64,000 nucleotides of DNA from an uncultured SAR116 cluster alpha proteobacterium (GCA_902578805.1 CACHEH010000001.1:183539-247538), one strand, 5' to 3'. Counted from the first letter of the stretch, positions 1 to 9,548 are shown. Notes: generated by a model from the letters alone, not told the origin. A program made the numbers and translations.

Positions 1-422
1 TTAGTAGGCTCTAAGAAACCAGATAAAAGGTAATCTTCCTTAATTGGCTGTTGACTATATTTTGGGTAGATGCATGAAGAACCAAGAAAAACTAATTTTT
101 CTACCCCAGTAATATGGGAAGCCCTAATAATATTATTTTGAATTCTTAGATTATTTTCAATAAAATCTACAGGATAATTGCTATTTGCATAAATACCACC
201 TACTTTAGCAGCTGCAATAATAACTACTTGAGGTTTATTATCTTTGAACCATTTTAAAACTTTTTCTTCCTTTTTAAGATCTAAAATTTTTCTGTTTACA
301 TATAATAATTGGTTAGATTTACTCTTGAGTTCATTGAAAGTTGCTTTGCCAACCATTCCATTATGGCCTGCTATAAAAATAGACTTATTTTCAATATTAA
401 AAATCTTATTTTTACTTACCAT
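1..422 (-). CDS. fcl: GDP-L-fucose synthase, N-terminal part (gene cut by the window edge)
   Basis: About 140 N-terminal residues are readable on the minus strand; the rest lies beyond base 1. The enzyme epimerises and reduces GDP-4-keto-6-deoxy-mannose to GDP-L-fucose in the cytosol. Seen: a Rossmann start ([12 protein letters not shown]), the family motif [17 protein letters not shown], and [10 protein letters not shown], all typical of short-chain dehydrogenase GDP-fucose synthases. The catalytic YxxxK would lie in the missing part. The ATG at 422-420 overlaps the end of gmd by 11 bp, so the two are translationally coupled and make GDP-fucose from GDP-mannose together. Strong call despite truncation. 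Confidence 0.9.
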   Translation of the reverse strand, partial: MVSKNKIFNIENKSIFIAGHNGMVGKATFNELKSKSNQLLYVNRKILDLKKEEKVLKWFKDNKPQVVIIAAAKVGGIYANSNYPVDFIENNLRIQNNIIRASHITGVEKLVFLGSSCIYPKYSQQPIKEDYLLSGFLEPT

Positions 423-1467
423 TTTTAAAATACTTTAAGTCACTTTCAACCATTTCCGAAACTAATTCTTCAAAAGAAATTTTTGTTTCCCAATTTAAAA
501 TTTTCTTGGCCTTTGAAGAATCGCCTAAAAGTTGATCAACTTCTGTAGGTCTAAAGTATCGTGGATCAACTTCAACAACACATTTACCAGTTTTTTTGTT
601 AAACCCTTTTTCTTGTTGACCTTCGCCTTCCCACTCAATTTCAACATCAATTTTTCTAAATGATAAATTTACAAAGTCTTTTACTGAATGCATTTTTCCA
701 CTTGCTAAAACAAAATCATCAGGAGTATCGTGTTGTAAAATTTTCCACATTCCATCTACATAATCTTTTGAATGTCCCCAATCTCTGAGAGCATTTAAAT
801 TTCCCAGAAATAATTTATCTTGCAGTTCATAATATATTTTGGCAACTGCCATTGTAATTTTTCGAGAAACAAAGGTTTCCCCTCTCGTTGGTCCTTCGTG
901 ATTAAACAATATTCCATTAGAAGCAAAAATATTATATGCTTCTCTATAGTTAACGGCAGTCCAGTATGCATATAATTTCGCTACAGCATATGGACTTCTA
1001 GGGTAGAATGGGGTACTTTCTGTTTGAGGTACTTCAACAACTTTTCCATATAGCTCAGATGTTGACGCTTGATAAAACTTAACTTTTTTTTCAAGTCCTA
1101 AAATTCTAATTGCTTCCAAGCATCTTAAAACTCCAATAGCATCTGCATTTGCGGTATATTCTGGAGTTTCAAAACTTACTTTTACGTGACTTTGTGCGGC
1201 TAAATTGTAAATTTCGTCAGGTTCAGTTTCTTTTATTAATCTAGTTAAATTCATGGAATCTGTCATATCTCCATAATGAAGAAAAAATCTTTTATCTTCA
1301 ATTTGCGGATCTATATAAAAGTGATCAATTCTGTCAGTGTTTATTAATGACGATCTTCGTTTAACACCGTGGACAATGTAATTTTTTTTTAAAAGCAATT
1401 CAGCTAAATAAGCTCCGTCTTGCCCATTTACCCCAGTAATTAGAGCTATCTTTTGATTGTTTTTCAT
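412..1467 (-). CDS. gmd: GDP-mannose 4,6-dehydratase
   Basis: Converts GDP-D-mannose to GDP-4-keto-6-deoxy-D-mannose with bound NADP, the first step to GDP-fucose and related deoxysugars of surface glycans. The 351-residue length is normal. The NADP-binding loop [13 protein letters not shown] sits at residues 11-23, STSELYG at 135-141 carries the catalytic Ser/Glu, and the catalytic Tyr160/Lys164 pair is in SPYAVAK. Its stop overlaps the start of the GDP-fucose synthase gene by 11 bp. The start at 1467 lies 82 bp from the divergent galE, so the two probably share a promoter region. Confidence 0.96.
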   Translation of the reverse strand: MKNNQKIALITGVNGQDGAYLAELLLKKNYIVHGVKRRSSLINTDRIDHFYIDPQIEDKRFFLHYGDMTDSMNLTRLIKETEPDEIYNLAAQSHVKVSFETPEYTANADAIGVLRCLEAIRILGLEKKVKFYQASTSELYGKVVEVPQTESTPFYPRSPYAVAKLYAYWTAVNYREAYNIFASNGILFNHEGPTRGETFVSRKITMAVAKIYYELQDKLFLGNLNALRDWGHSKDYVDGMWKILQHDTPDDFVLASGKMHSVKDFVNLSFRKIDVEIEWEGEGQQEKGFNKKTGKCVVEVDPRYFRPTEVDQLLGDSSKAKKILNWETKISFEELVSEMVESDLKYFKNGK

Positions 1468-1549
1468 CTGTAAATCTAAAACAAACCTATTAATTCATAT
1501 TAATTTAAGGTATCTATTGGTTTTATATTTTAAATAATGGTGAATGTAA

Positions 1550-2542
1550 ATGAAAGTTTTAATAACAGGTGGTGCAGGTTATATTGGAAGCCATATGGCA
1601 TTAGAACTTCTAGATCAAGGTAATGATGTTGTAATTTTAGATAATTTAACCTCTGGATCCAAAAAAATTGTACCGTCAAACGCCACTTTTATCGAAGGCG
1701 ACATCTCCAATTTAAATCTTGTTCAAAGCATTTTTGATGATCATGATATTGAAGCAGTAACACATTTTGCAGGTAGCGTAAAGGTTGAGGATAGTGTTAA
1801 AAATCCTTTTAAATATTATGAGAATAATTCTTTTAAAACACTAAAGTTTGTTGATTTTTTAACAAAATCAAATGTGAAAAAATTAATTTTTTCTTCAACA
1901 GCAGCAGTTTATGAAGAAAAAAAAAGTGGCTTAATAAGTGAATCGCATACATGCAATCCATCAAATCCATATGGACAATCAAAATTAATGTGTGAAAATA
2001 TTATTAGAGATTTGTGCAAAGGTACAAATTTAAAATTTTTCATTTTAAGATATTTTAATGTTGCTGGTGCTGATATTCAACTAAGATCTGGTCAAATTGA
2101 CGAAAATTCAAATCATTTAATAAAAGCTTGTATTGATTGTGTCTTAGAAAAAAGAAAATTGATAGAAATATATGGTTTAGATTATGACACTGATGATGGA
2201 TCCTGCGTAAGAGATTTTATTCATGTTTCAGATTTAATTTCAGGCCATTTGTTAGCTGTTGAACATTTAGTAAAAGGCGGTGATTCAGATATATGCAATC
2301 TTGGATACGGGAAGGGTTTAAGTGTTTTAGAAATAGTTGACAAGGTGAAGAAAATTTCAAAAATAAACTTCACAACGAAGATAGTTGGAAGAAGGTCTGG
2401 GGACGCTTCAAGAGTAGTTGCTGACAGTAATAAGATGATGACTAAATATAATTGGAAACCAAAACTTGATGATATAGATACTATTATATTAACTGCTCTT
2501 AATTGGGAAAAACAAAAATTAAAAAAAAATTATGAAGCTTAA
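1550..2542 (+). CDS. galE: UDP-glucose 4-epimerase family protein
   Basis: An extended short-chain dehydrogenase that most resembles GalE, which interconverts UDP-glucose and UDP-galactose (some members act on the N-acetylated sugars). At 330 residues it is full length. Visible motifs are the NAD loop TGGAGYIGSH (residues 6-15), SSTAAVY with the catalytic Ser/Thr near 115-117, and Tyr141/Lys145 in YGQSK. RYFNVAGAD is also GalE-like. It overlaps anmK by 11 bp (2532-2542), so the pair is probably one transcript. The real substrate could be UDP-GlcNAc, given the amino-sugar genes that follow, but the sequence alone does not decide this. Confidence 0.88.
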   Translation: MKVLITGGAGYIGSHMALELLDQGNDVVILDNLTSGSKKIVPSNATFIEGDISNLNLVQSIFDDHDIEAVTHFAGSVKVEDSVKNPFKYYENNSFKTLKFVDFLTKSNVKKLIFSSTAAVYEEKKSGLISESHTCNPSNPYGQSKLMCENIIRDLCKGTNLKFFILRYFNVAGADIQLRSGQIDENSNHLIKACIDCVLEKRKLIEIYGLDYDTDDGSCVRDFIHVSDLISGHLLAVEHLVKGGDSDICNLGYGKGLSVLEIVDKVKKISKINFTTKIVGRRSGDASRVVADSNKMMTKYNWKPKLDDIDTIILTALNWEKQKLKKNYEA

Positions 2543-3632
2543 ATATGTTATAGGTTTAATGTCAGGTACAAGTATGGATGGGATCAATGCTTCGTTAGTA
2601 AAAACTAATGGAGAGATACTTGAACAGACAGATTACCAACTAATTTTAAATTATAATAAATCAACTGCAAGTTTACTCAAAGAATATGTTTTTAATTATC
2701 CTAAATTAAAAGATAATAAATATTTGGAAAATCAATTATCTAATGAAATTGTAAGTGATCACAACAACGCCATCACAGAAATTATAAAATTGTCTGGAAT
2801 TAAACCAGATTTAGTTGGATTTCATGGTCAAACAGTTTTTCATAATCCTAAAAATAAAATTAGTGTACAAATAGGTGACGGATATTTACTTTCAAGAATG
2901 TGTAAAATAAAAGTTGTATCTAAATTTAGACAAAACGATATTAATAATGGTGGAGAAGGTGCACCTATTTCACCAATATATCATAAATTTCTTATGCAAA
3001 AGTTTAACATTGATCTACCTTGCTCTTTTATTAATATTGGTGGTGTATCAAATATTACTTATTGGGATGGACATACATTAATTGGGTTTGACTTAGGACC
3101 AGGTAACGGATTAATGGATGTTTATTGTCAAAAACATCTAGGTATACCTTTCGATAATTTAGGCGAAATTGCCTCTCAAGGACAACCTGATTTTAATATA
3201 ATTAACAATTTTTTGAAGCTTCCTTTCTTTAAAAAAAAATACCCTAAATCCATCGATAGATTAGAATTTGAAAGTTTTGTTCAAAAATTGCCGTTAAAAA
3301 ATTTTAGTCATTCAGACATTCTATCCACTTTCTTGGAATTTACAGTAGTATCAATTCAAAAAGGTATTGGAATGTTACCATCCCTTCCAAATAAGTTTGT
3401 AATTATGGGTGGTGGACAACACAATAAACATTTAATGAAAAAATTAAAATTATCTCTTCCTGCTGAAATTGTTGAACCAAATCAAATTGGAATTGATGGC
3501 GATTACGTGGAAGCTGACATGATTGCTTACTTGGCAATGCGACGTTTAGCTAATATGCCTACTACTTACCCAAATACTACAGGTGTAGATGGCCCATGTA
3601 TAGGTGGAGAAATTTTTAATTTTTTAAATTAA
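2532..3632 (+). CDS. anmK: Anhydro-N-acetylmuramic acid kinase
   Basis: Hydrolyses the 1,6-anhydro ring of anhMurNAc and phosphorylates it to MurNAc-6-phosphate, a step of peptidoglycan recycling. The 366-residue protein has the N-terminal phosphate loop GLMSGTSMDGINASL at about residues 8-22, FHGQTVFHNP, the INIGGVSNITYW segment, DLGPGNGLMD, and a C-terminal MGGGQHN nucleotide loop, all expected in AnmK. The start overlaps galE by 11 bp. The end overlaps the convergent deacetylase gene by 9 bp. The usual next enzyme, MurQ etherase, is not in the window. Confidence 0.94.
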   Translation: MKLKYVIGLMSGTSMDGINASLVKTNGEILEQTDYQLILNYNKSTASLLKEYVFNYPKLKDNKYLENQLSNEIVSDHNNAITEIIKLSGIKPDLVGFHGQTVFHNPKNKISVQIGDGYLLSRMCKIKVVSKFRQNDINNGGEGAPISPIYHKFLMQKFNIDLPCSFINIGGVSNITYWDGHTLIGFDLGPGNGLMDVYCQKHLGIPFDNLGEIASQGQPDFNIINNFLKLPFFKKKYPKSIDRLEFESFVQKLPLKNFSHSDILSTFLEFTVVSIQKGIGMLPSLPNKFVIMGGGQHNKHLMKKLKLSLPAEIVEPNQIGIDGDYVEADMIAYLAMRRLANMPTTYPNTTGVDGPCIGGEIFNFLN

Positions 3633-4313
3633 AGAACTTGGTGTGTTTTTGTAATATGGTCTTATTGGCATTGTAGATGGTAATAAATATCTGAGGTCTA
3701 CAAAAGGAAAAGACGGTTCAAATCTGAAAACTTCTGCATAACTCTTACCTCCTGCATTACATTGTGCAGCTCTAAATCTATTATTAATTTCAATTGCTTT
3801 TAGAAACTTTTCAGGACTTTGACTTTTGTGTTTCAATATTGCTTGTGCCTTATCATTAAAATAATCACTTATATCAATATAAATATTAGGGTTAAAATTT
3901 ACTCCCATTAATGTTTCACAGAACAGCACCGGATATTTAAATCCTGCACTTGATTTAACATAATCTGATAATGATCTATGATCAGAATGGTAATCCTCTG
4001 GTGGATGTGTAATGATCAAATCTGGTTCTATACTATCAAAATGTTTTTTTAGAGTTCTTGTTATATTATGTTGAATAGACAATTCTCCATCCGAATAATC
4101 TAAAAAAATAGGAATACCAAAAATTTTTAATGCTTCCATCGTTTCTTTTTTTCTTATCTGAGAAAGATTTTTATTTGTAGTAACACTCCCTGCGCTTCCA
4201 TCAGTAGCTATAATCATTTTTATTTCATCTTTTCTTTTTGAAAAAACTGAGAGAATACCATACATAAAAATTTCAATATCGTCAGGATGAGCGCCTACTG
4301 CCAAAATTTTCAT
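3624..4313 (-). CDS. PIG-L/LmbE-family N-acetylglucosamine deacetylase-like protein
   Basis: Zn-dependent deacetylase fold of the PIG-L/LmbE family, which removes acetyl groups from GlcNAc-containing small molecules or glycolipids. Seen: the AHPDD metal motif a few residues from the start and a downstream HPPEDYHSDHR motif providing further metal ligands. I place the start at 4313 rather than 4346 because an AGGA lies about 8 nt upstream and the family starts right at the first beta strand (MKILAVGAHPDD). There is no signal peptide. It lies between anmK and the GH84 gene, which suggests an amino-sugar substrate, but that substrate is unknown; mycothiol- or bacillithiol-type roles are alternatives. 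Confidence 0.85.
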   Translation of the reverse strand: MKILAVGAHPDDIEIFMYGILSVFSKRKDEIKMIIATDGSAGSVTTNKNLSQIRKKETMEALKIFGIPIFLDYSDGELSIQHNITRTLKKHFDSIEPDLIITHPPEDYHSDHRSLSDYVKSSAGFKYPVLFCETLMGVNFNPNIYIDISDYFNDKAQAILKHKSQSPEKFLKAIEINNRFRAAQCNAGGKSYAEVFRFEPSFPFVDLRYLLPSTMPIRPYYKNTPSSLI

Positions 4314-4370
4314 TCTATTTTGTCCTATTTTGTTTAAAATAAACATTAAGAATTAAAATAAGTTAAATCA

Positions 4371-5528
4371 ATGAAAAGAAATAAAAATATCATAAATGGT
4401 TATATAGAAGGTTATTACGGTCGAATTCTTGGTTGGGAAGATAGACACAGAATAATATCGAGCTTAAATAAAAACAAAATGAATTATTATTTTTATGCGC
4501 CAAAAGAAGATGAAAAGCATAGATTAAATTGGAGAAGTAATTATAAAAATGAGTGGAATAAAAAATTTAAAATATTTGCTGATGTAGCAAAAAAAAATGA
4601 TGTAAAAATAATTGTTGGCATATCGCCTGGTTATGGCTTTGATTTTTCAGAATTGCTTCTAGATAATGTAAAAAATAAAAAAACTAAAGATATGCAAACT
4701 CTCTATAATAAATTTAAATATTTCATAGAGAATGGGGCCGATGAAATTGCATTACTCTTTGATGATTTACCTAACAATTTTAAGGAACGTCATAACTTGT
4801 CTGTTTCAGAGGGTTATGCACATGCTCTTTTAGCTAATAAAATATCTTTAAAGTTAAAAAAATTTATCTTTGTTGTTCCAAGAATTTATTCTGACCAATT
4901 GATATATGAAGACAAAAACTACCTTTCAGACTTTAAAAAACAAATTAATAAAGATATTACTTGTTTCTATTCAGGAAAAAATATTGTTTCAAAATCAATT
5001 AATAGTCATACATTGCAAAGAACCTCAAATATTTTGTCACCAAATTTTGTTATTTGGGACAATTTTTATTCTAATGACTATTGTCCAAGAAGAATATTTT
5101 TAGGTCCTTATATTGGTCGTACTAAGGTTGAAAATATTATGATAAACCCAACCGGTTTAATAGAAACTGATCTGTTTATATTGGATATTGTTAAAGCAAC
5201 TAAGAACAGTTTAACACCATATGAAGACTGGAAAAAAATATTAAACAAATATAATATACCTTCACAGTTTTTAGATGTTTATAATCATTTTTTAAAACCA
5301 GATTTTGGAGAAAATCCAGTTTTAACCAAGATTTCAATTTCAAAAAACTTTTTAATTAGCCTAGATTTTTTAATCTGGAAATGGAAAAGTCCATTATCTA
5401 GAGAATGGTATCCTTTTCTATTAGGTTTAAAACATGATATTAAAATATTTATTAATGATTTTAATTCAGAAAGAGTTATCAAAACACAAACAAAAGCATT
5501 AGCAAATCATCTGGTGGATATTAAATAA
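4371..5528 (+). CDS. GH84 family beta-N-acetylglucosaminidase, O-GlcNAcase-like, cytosolic
   Basis: Belongs to the NAGidase/GH84 family, retaining enzymes that use substrate-assisted catalysis on terminal beta-GlcNAc. Motifs follow the eukaryotic O-GlcNAcase order: IEGYYGR (12-18), YAPKEDEKHRLNWR (42-55), ISPGYGFDFS (84-93), ALLFDDLP with the catalytic Asp131-Asp132 pair, SGKNIVSKSI (201-210), IWDNFYSNDY (228-237) and RIFLGPYIGR (241-250). The 385 residues hold the catalytic domain plus a short helical tail, with no signal peptide or carbohydrate-binding modules, so it should act in the cytosol. The gene diverges from the PIG-L gene and is 24 bp upstream of the next gene. It might replace NagZ in muropeptide recycling or remove GlcNAc from proteins; neither is shown. 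Confidence 0.9.
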   Translation: MKRNKNIINGYIEGYYGRILGWEDRHRIISSLNKNKMNYYFYAPKEDEKHRLNWRSNYKNEWNKKFKIFADVAKKNDVKIIVGISPGYGFDFSELLLDNVKNKKTKDMQTLYNKFKYFIENGADEIALLFDDLPNNFKERHNLSVSEGYAHALLANKISLKLKKFIFVVPRIYSDQLIYEDKNYLSDFKKQINKDITCFYSGKNIVSKSINSHTLQRTSNILSPNFVIWDNFYSNDYCPRRIFLGPYIGRTKVENIMINPTGLIETDLFILDIVKATKNSLTPYEDWKKILNKYNIPSQFLDVYNHFLKPDFGENPVLTKISISKNFLISLDFLIWKWKSPLSREWYPFLLGLKHDIKIFINDFNSERVIKTQTKALANHLVDIK

Positions 5529-5552
5529 TTAAATTACTTAAGGAGAATAAAA

Positions 5553-6422
5553 ATGAAAGAAATTGGTTTTATTGGGCTTGGGAATATGGGATCCAAAATG
5601 TCAGTTCATTTGGCTAAAGCTGGTTATAATGTTTCAGGATTTGATATTGATTACAAACTTATGGATAACCTAAATGCATTTAATATTAAAAAAGAGAATT
5701 CAATTTCTGAGATTTCTAAAAATAAAGATTTAATAATTACAATGTTACCTAATGGCAAAATTGTAAATGAAGTTATTAGAGAAATTTTAGCAAATATTTC
5801 AAACTCTCCAACTTTAATTGATTGTTCTACAATTGATGTAAACACATCAAAAAATTTATATGAATTTGCTTTGTCGAATGAAATCTCCTTGTTAGACGCT
5901 CCTGTTTCTGGTGGAACAATAGGGGCCTTAAATGGCACATTAACCTTTATGGTAGGTGGTGACAAATATACTTTTGACAAAATGTTACCAATTTTTGATT
6001 TAATGGGTTCAAAATCTGTTTTTTGTGGAACTGCAGGTTCTGGCCAAGCAACTAAATTATGTAATAATATGTTACTGGCTATCACAATGATAGGTGTTGG
6101 GGAAACTTTCAATATGGCAAAAAATTTTAATTTAGATCTAAATATTTTATATGACGTAGTTAGTACTGCAACCGGTTCTTGTTGGTCTGTTAACAATTAT
6201 TGTCCAATTGAAAATGTTGGACCAACAAGTCCTGCAGATAATAATTTTTTACCGGGTTTTTCTGCTAAATTAATGTCTAAAGATTTAAAGCTTGCTGTTA
6301 ATGCCGCAAGTCAAACAAACTCAAATATTGCGTTTGGTAAAAAAGCAGAAGAGATGTTTACAAAAATGGCTGAAGGCATAAACGGAGAAAAAGATTTTTC
6401 TGCAATTATCAAAGAAATTTAG
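5553..6422 (+). CDS. mmsB: 3-hydroxyisobutyrate dehydrogenase-family oxidoreductase
   Basis: A beta-hydroxyacid dehydrogenase of 289 residues that oxidises short 3-hydroxyacids with NAD(P). The dinucleotide loop IGFIGLGNMGSKM is at residues 4-16, the substrate motif DAPVSGGTIGA at 115-125, and the catalytic lysine is Lys168 in GSGQATKLCNN. The C-terminal SAKLMSKDLKLA segment also fits. It best matches 3-hydroxyisobutyrate dehydrogenase (valine breakdown), but tartronate-semialdehyde reductase and related enzymes share these motifs, so the symbol is provisional. AGGAG lies ahead of the ATG. It follows GH84 by 24 bp and ends 2 bp from the convergent epimerase gene. Confidence 0.8.
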   Translation: MKEIGFIGLGNMGSKMSVHLAKAGYNVSGFDIDYKLMDNLNAFNIKKENSISEISKNKDLIITMLPNGKIVNEVIREILANISNSPTLIDCSTIDVNTSKNLYEFALSNEISLLDAPVSGGTIGALNGTLTFMVGGDKYTFDKMLPIFDLMGSKSVFCGTAGSGQATKLCNNMLLAITMIGVGETFNMAKNFNLDLNILYDVVSTATGSCWSVNNYCPIENVGPTSPADNNFLPGFSAKLMSKDLKLAVNAASQTNSNIAFGKKAEEMFTKMAEGINGEKDFSAIIKEI

Positions 6423-6424
6423 GT

Positions 6425-7420
6425 TTATTTTAAATTATAAAAATTTTTGTACCATTCAATAAATTTAAACAAACCAACTTCAATTGAAGTTTGAGGATTA
6501 AAATTAAGTTTTTTCTGGGCTTTTGAAATATTAGCCAAAGTTGATTTCATGTCTCCAAGTTGCAAATCTAGATAAGTTTTCGTTGCTTTTTTTTCAGTTA
6601 ACACTTCAATTATGTTTACAAATTTTTCTAGAGAGACTGATTTATTATTACCTAAGTTATAAATTTCCCAGGGTGTCTTATTTAAAATTTTTTTATTTCT
6701 GTCACTACAAATTGGTGGACCATTATTTAATACTTTTAGAATACCATCAACAATATCATCTATGTAAGTAAAATCTCTGTACATTTTTCCTTGTCCAAAG
6801 ATTTCGATAGGTTTTCCATCATAAATATTTTTTACAAATTTGAAATATGCCATGTCAGGACGTCCCCATGGGCCATAAACTGTAAAAAATCTTAAACCCG
6901 TACAAGGTAATTTAAATAAACTTGAATAAGAATAAGCTATCAATTCATTACTTTTTTTAGATGCAGCATATAAATTCTTTGGAAAGTCTGTGATTTGACT
7001 TTCTTCAAAACTAGAATTTTCATTTTGACCATAAATAGAAGAGGACGAAGCAAAAATTAGATGTTTAATATTATTATTTCTAGACAACTCTAATATATTA
7101 AAAAATCCATTTATATTACTTTGTATGTATTCTTGTGGATTTTCAATCGAGTATCTAACACCAGCCTGAGCCGCAAGATGAATAATCACATCAAAACTGT
7201 TTTTAGAAAAAATATTTTTTAATTTTTTTTGATTACAGATATCAACCTTATAAAAGCTAAATTTTATATTTTTCAAATCAACTAATCTAGCCCTTTTGAG
7301 ATCTAAATCGTAATAGCTATTTAAATTATCTATACCTACTACATCATAATCAGCGTTTATTAAAGTCTTAGCTAAGTGATAACCTATAAAACCCGCAACA
7401 CCTGTAATCAATATTTTCAT
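6425..7420 (-). CDS. NAD-dependent sugar epimerase, UDP-glucuronate 4-epimerase-like
   Basis: An extended short-chain dehydrogenase of 331 residues, probably making UDP-galacturonate from UDP-glucuronate for surface glycans. Seen: the NAD loop TGVAGFIGYHLAK, the family signature GIDNLNSYYDLDLKRARL, HLAAQAGVRYSIENP, and Tyr151/Lys155 in LYAASKKSNEL; RFFTVYGPWGRPDMA is characteristic of this subgroup. Another nucleotide-sugar epimerase specificity remains possible. It ends 2 bp from the convergent mmsB-like gene and starts 40 bp downstream of the hppA stop codon. Confidence 0.87.
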   Translation of the reverse strand: MKILITGVAGFIGYHLAKTLINADYDVVGIDNLNSYYDLDLKRARLVDLKNIKFSFYKVDICNQKKLKNIFSKNSFDVIIHLAAQAGVRYSIENPQEYIQSNINGFFNILELSRNNNIKHLIFASSSSIYGQNENSSFEESQITDFPKNLYAASKKSNELIAYSYSSLFKLPCTGLRFFTVYGPWGRPDMAYFKFVKNIYDGKPIEIFGQGKMYRDFTYIDDIVDGILKVLNNGPPICSDRNKKILNKTPWEIYNLGNNKSVSLEKFVNIIEVLTEKKATKTYLDLQLGDMKSTLANISKAQKKLNFNPQTSIEVGLFKFIEWYKNFYNLK

Positions 7421-7460
7421 ATTGTAAACTCAATCCAGTATAGGGCTTATTATTGTGAAT

Positions 7461-9470
7461 CTAGTTAACTAATAAAGGAGCTATAACAAGACTTACAATA
7501 GCCATTACGTTTATAAGTATATTCATGGAAGGGCCTGATGTATCTTTTAATGGGTCTCCGACAGTGTCACCAACAACAGCAGCTTTATGTACATCAGATC
7601 CCTTTCCACCAAAATTTCCTTTTTCAACGAATTTTTTTGCATTATCCCAAGCACCACCTGCATTTGACATCATTAAAGCCATCATTACACAACAGATAAG
7701 CGCTCCACCTAACATGCCGCCAAGAGCTTTGGGACCTAAAAAAAATCCAATAACAACTGGAGACAAAACTGCCAATGATCCAGGAGCAATCATTTTTCTT
7801 AGAGCTGCTCTAGTTGCAATATCCACACATCTAGCAGTATCTGGCTTGGCTTTGCCTTCTAATAAACCTGGTATTTCTTTAAACTGTCGTCTAATTTCTT
7901 TAATCATGTCAAAAGCAGCATCACCAACAGCTGTCATCGTCATAGAACTTACAATAAACGGAAAAATTCCACCTAGAAACATCCCACATAAAACTAGTGG
8001 ATCGTTTATAGCCAAAACAAAACTTTCATCCGAAATTGATATTTTTTCTATATATGCACTAATTAGTGCTAAAGCAGCAAGTGCGGCGGCACTTATAGCA
8101 AAACCTTTACCAATCGCAGCTGTTGTATTGCCAACTTCATCTAAGGAATCAGTAATTTTTCTGGTTTCTGTACCCATCTCAGACATTTCAGCTATCCCAC
8201 CAGCATTATCAGCAACTGGACCATAAGCATCGATAGCCATAGTAATACCAACAGTACTAAGCATGCCAACTGCCGCAATACCAACACCATAAAGACCAGC
8301 ATAAATATTTGAAATGAATATTATAGACACAATAGTTAGAACTGGTATTGCAACTGATTGCATACCAGTTGCTAAACCAGAAATTAGAACTGTAGCAGAT
8401 CCTGTTTCACCATCTTTTGCTATTTTTTCAACAGGTCTTCCACCGGTATAGTATTCAGTTACTAATCCGACTACAATCCCTCCAACAGATCCTACAAGCA
8501 CTGCAATCCAAACTCCAGTTGATACAGCCATCAAATCAATCAAAAAGTATGATAATATTACAAAAAGAACAGCAGAACCTATAGTCCCATATCTAAGAGC
8601 TGTTTCAGCACTTTTTGATGAAAATACTTTTACAGTCAGGATACCTAATAAAGAGCATATTATACCTAAAGATGCTAGTGCTAAGGGCATAAATTGAAGT
8701 AAGTATTGATTACCACCTAAAGAACTAATAGTTGCACTAGTCATAGAAGCAGCTAAAGCAATACAAGCTATCATCGATCCGCAATAAGATTCAAAAATAT
8801 CTGAACCCATACCAGCGACATCCCCAACATTGTCCCCAACATTGTCAGCAATTACACCGGGATTTCTAGGGTCATCTTCTGGTATTCCTGCCTCTACTTT
8901 ACCTACTAAATCAGCGCCGACATCAGCACTCTTAGTAAATATTCCACCACCAACTCTTGAAAATAATGCCACTGATGATGCCCCCATCGCAAAGCCTTCT
9001 ATGGCATGAATAGTTTTTACATCTCCGGCAAAGTAATGAAATAATATTCCTATACCGAACAATCCCATAGCGGCAACAGTTAATCCCATGATGGAACCAC
9101 CAAAAAAAGCTATATTTAAAGCCTCAGATGCTCCCTTTTCTTTAGCAGCAACAGCAGTTCGAACATTAGCTTTTGTTGCTGAATACATACCTATAAATCC
9201 TGCTGTTCCTGAACACAATGCTCCGAGTACAAAAGAAATAGCTGTTTGCCAGCCTAATGAAAAGTATAGAGCAATAATGCATACTAGGCAAAAAATTGCT
9301 AATCTTTTATATTCTGCAGACATGAAAACCATCGCACCAAGATGAATTTGGTCCCCAATTTCTTTAACTCTTCCTGTGCCTTCAGAAGAGGATTTTACCT
9401 TTAAATACACAAAATAGGCAGATAGTAGACCTAGTAGACCAAGAGTGACTGATATTAATGAGTATGGCAT
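7461..9470 (-). CDS. hppA: Membrane-bound ion-pumping pyrophosphatase, K+-dependent type by signature
   Basis: A polytopic inner-membrane pump of 669 residues that couples pyrophosphate hydrolysis to H+ or Na+ export. Active-site loops are intact: DVGADLVGKVE (183-193), DNVGDNVGDVAGMGSD (209-224), DAYGPVADNAGGIAEM (414-429) and, near the C-terminus, GDTVGDPLKDTSGPS. The GNTTAAIGKG segment (447-456) has Ala451 and Gly454 where K+-independent pumps carry Lys and Thr, so this looks like the K+-dependent class. Glu227 in DIFESY is also placed as in that class. Whether H+ or Na+ is moved cannot be read here. GAGG precedes the ATG by about 7 nt. Confidence 0.95.
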   Translation of the reverse strand: MPYSLISVTLGLLGLLSAYFVYLKVKSSSEGTGRVKEIGDQIHLGAMVFMSAEYKRLAIFCLVCIIALYFSLGWQTAISFVLGALCSGTAGFIGMYSATKANVRTAVAAKEKGASEALNIAFFGGSIMGLTVAAMGLFGIGILFHYFAGDVKTIHAIEGFAMGASSVALFSRVGGGIFTKSADVGADLVGKVEAGIPEDDPRNPGVIADNVGDNVGDVAGMGSDIFESYCGSMIACIALAASMTSATISSLGGNQYLLQFMPLALASLGIICSLLGILTVKVFSSKSAETALRYGTIGSAVLFVILSYFLIDLMAVSTGVWIAVLVGSVGGIVVGLVTEYYTGGRPVEKIAKDGETGSATVLISGLATGMQSVAIPVLTIVSIIFISNIYAGLYGVGIAAVGMLSTVGITMAIDAYGPVADNAGGIAEMSEMGTETRKITDSLDEVGNTTAAIGKGFAISAAALAALALISAYIEKISISDESFVLAINDPLVLCGMFLGGIFPFIVSSMTMTAVGDAAFDMIKEIRRQFKEIPGLLEGKAKPDTARCVDIATRAALRKMIAPGSLAVLSPVVIGFFLGPKALGGMLGGALICCVMMALMMSNAGGAWDNAKKFVEKGNFGGKGSDVHKAAVVGDTVGDPLKDTSGPSMNILINVMAIVSLVIAPLLVN

Positions 9471-9548
9471 TTAAAAACCTCGATTTTATATAAAAAATTT
9501 ACTTTTAATTATATTAATTAAATCTGTAAAGTTTTATATTTTGAAATG

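Noticed and set aside
7525..8226. A 233-codon open frame on the plus strand inside hppA
   Set aside because: It lies opposite a full-length, strongly conserved pyrophosphatase gene and its translation shows no motif; it follows from the codon composition of hppA.
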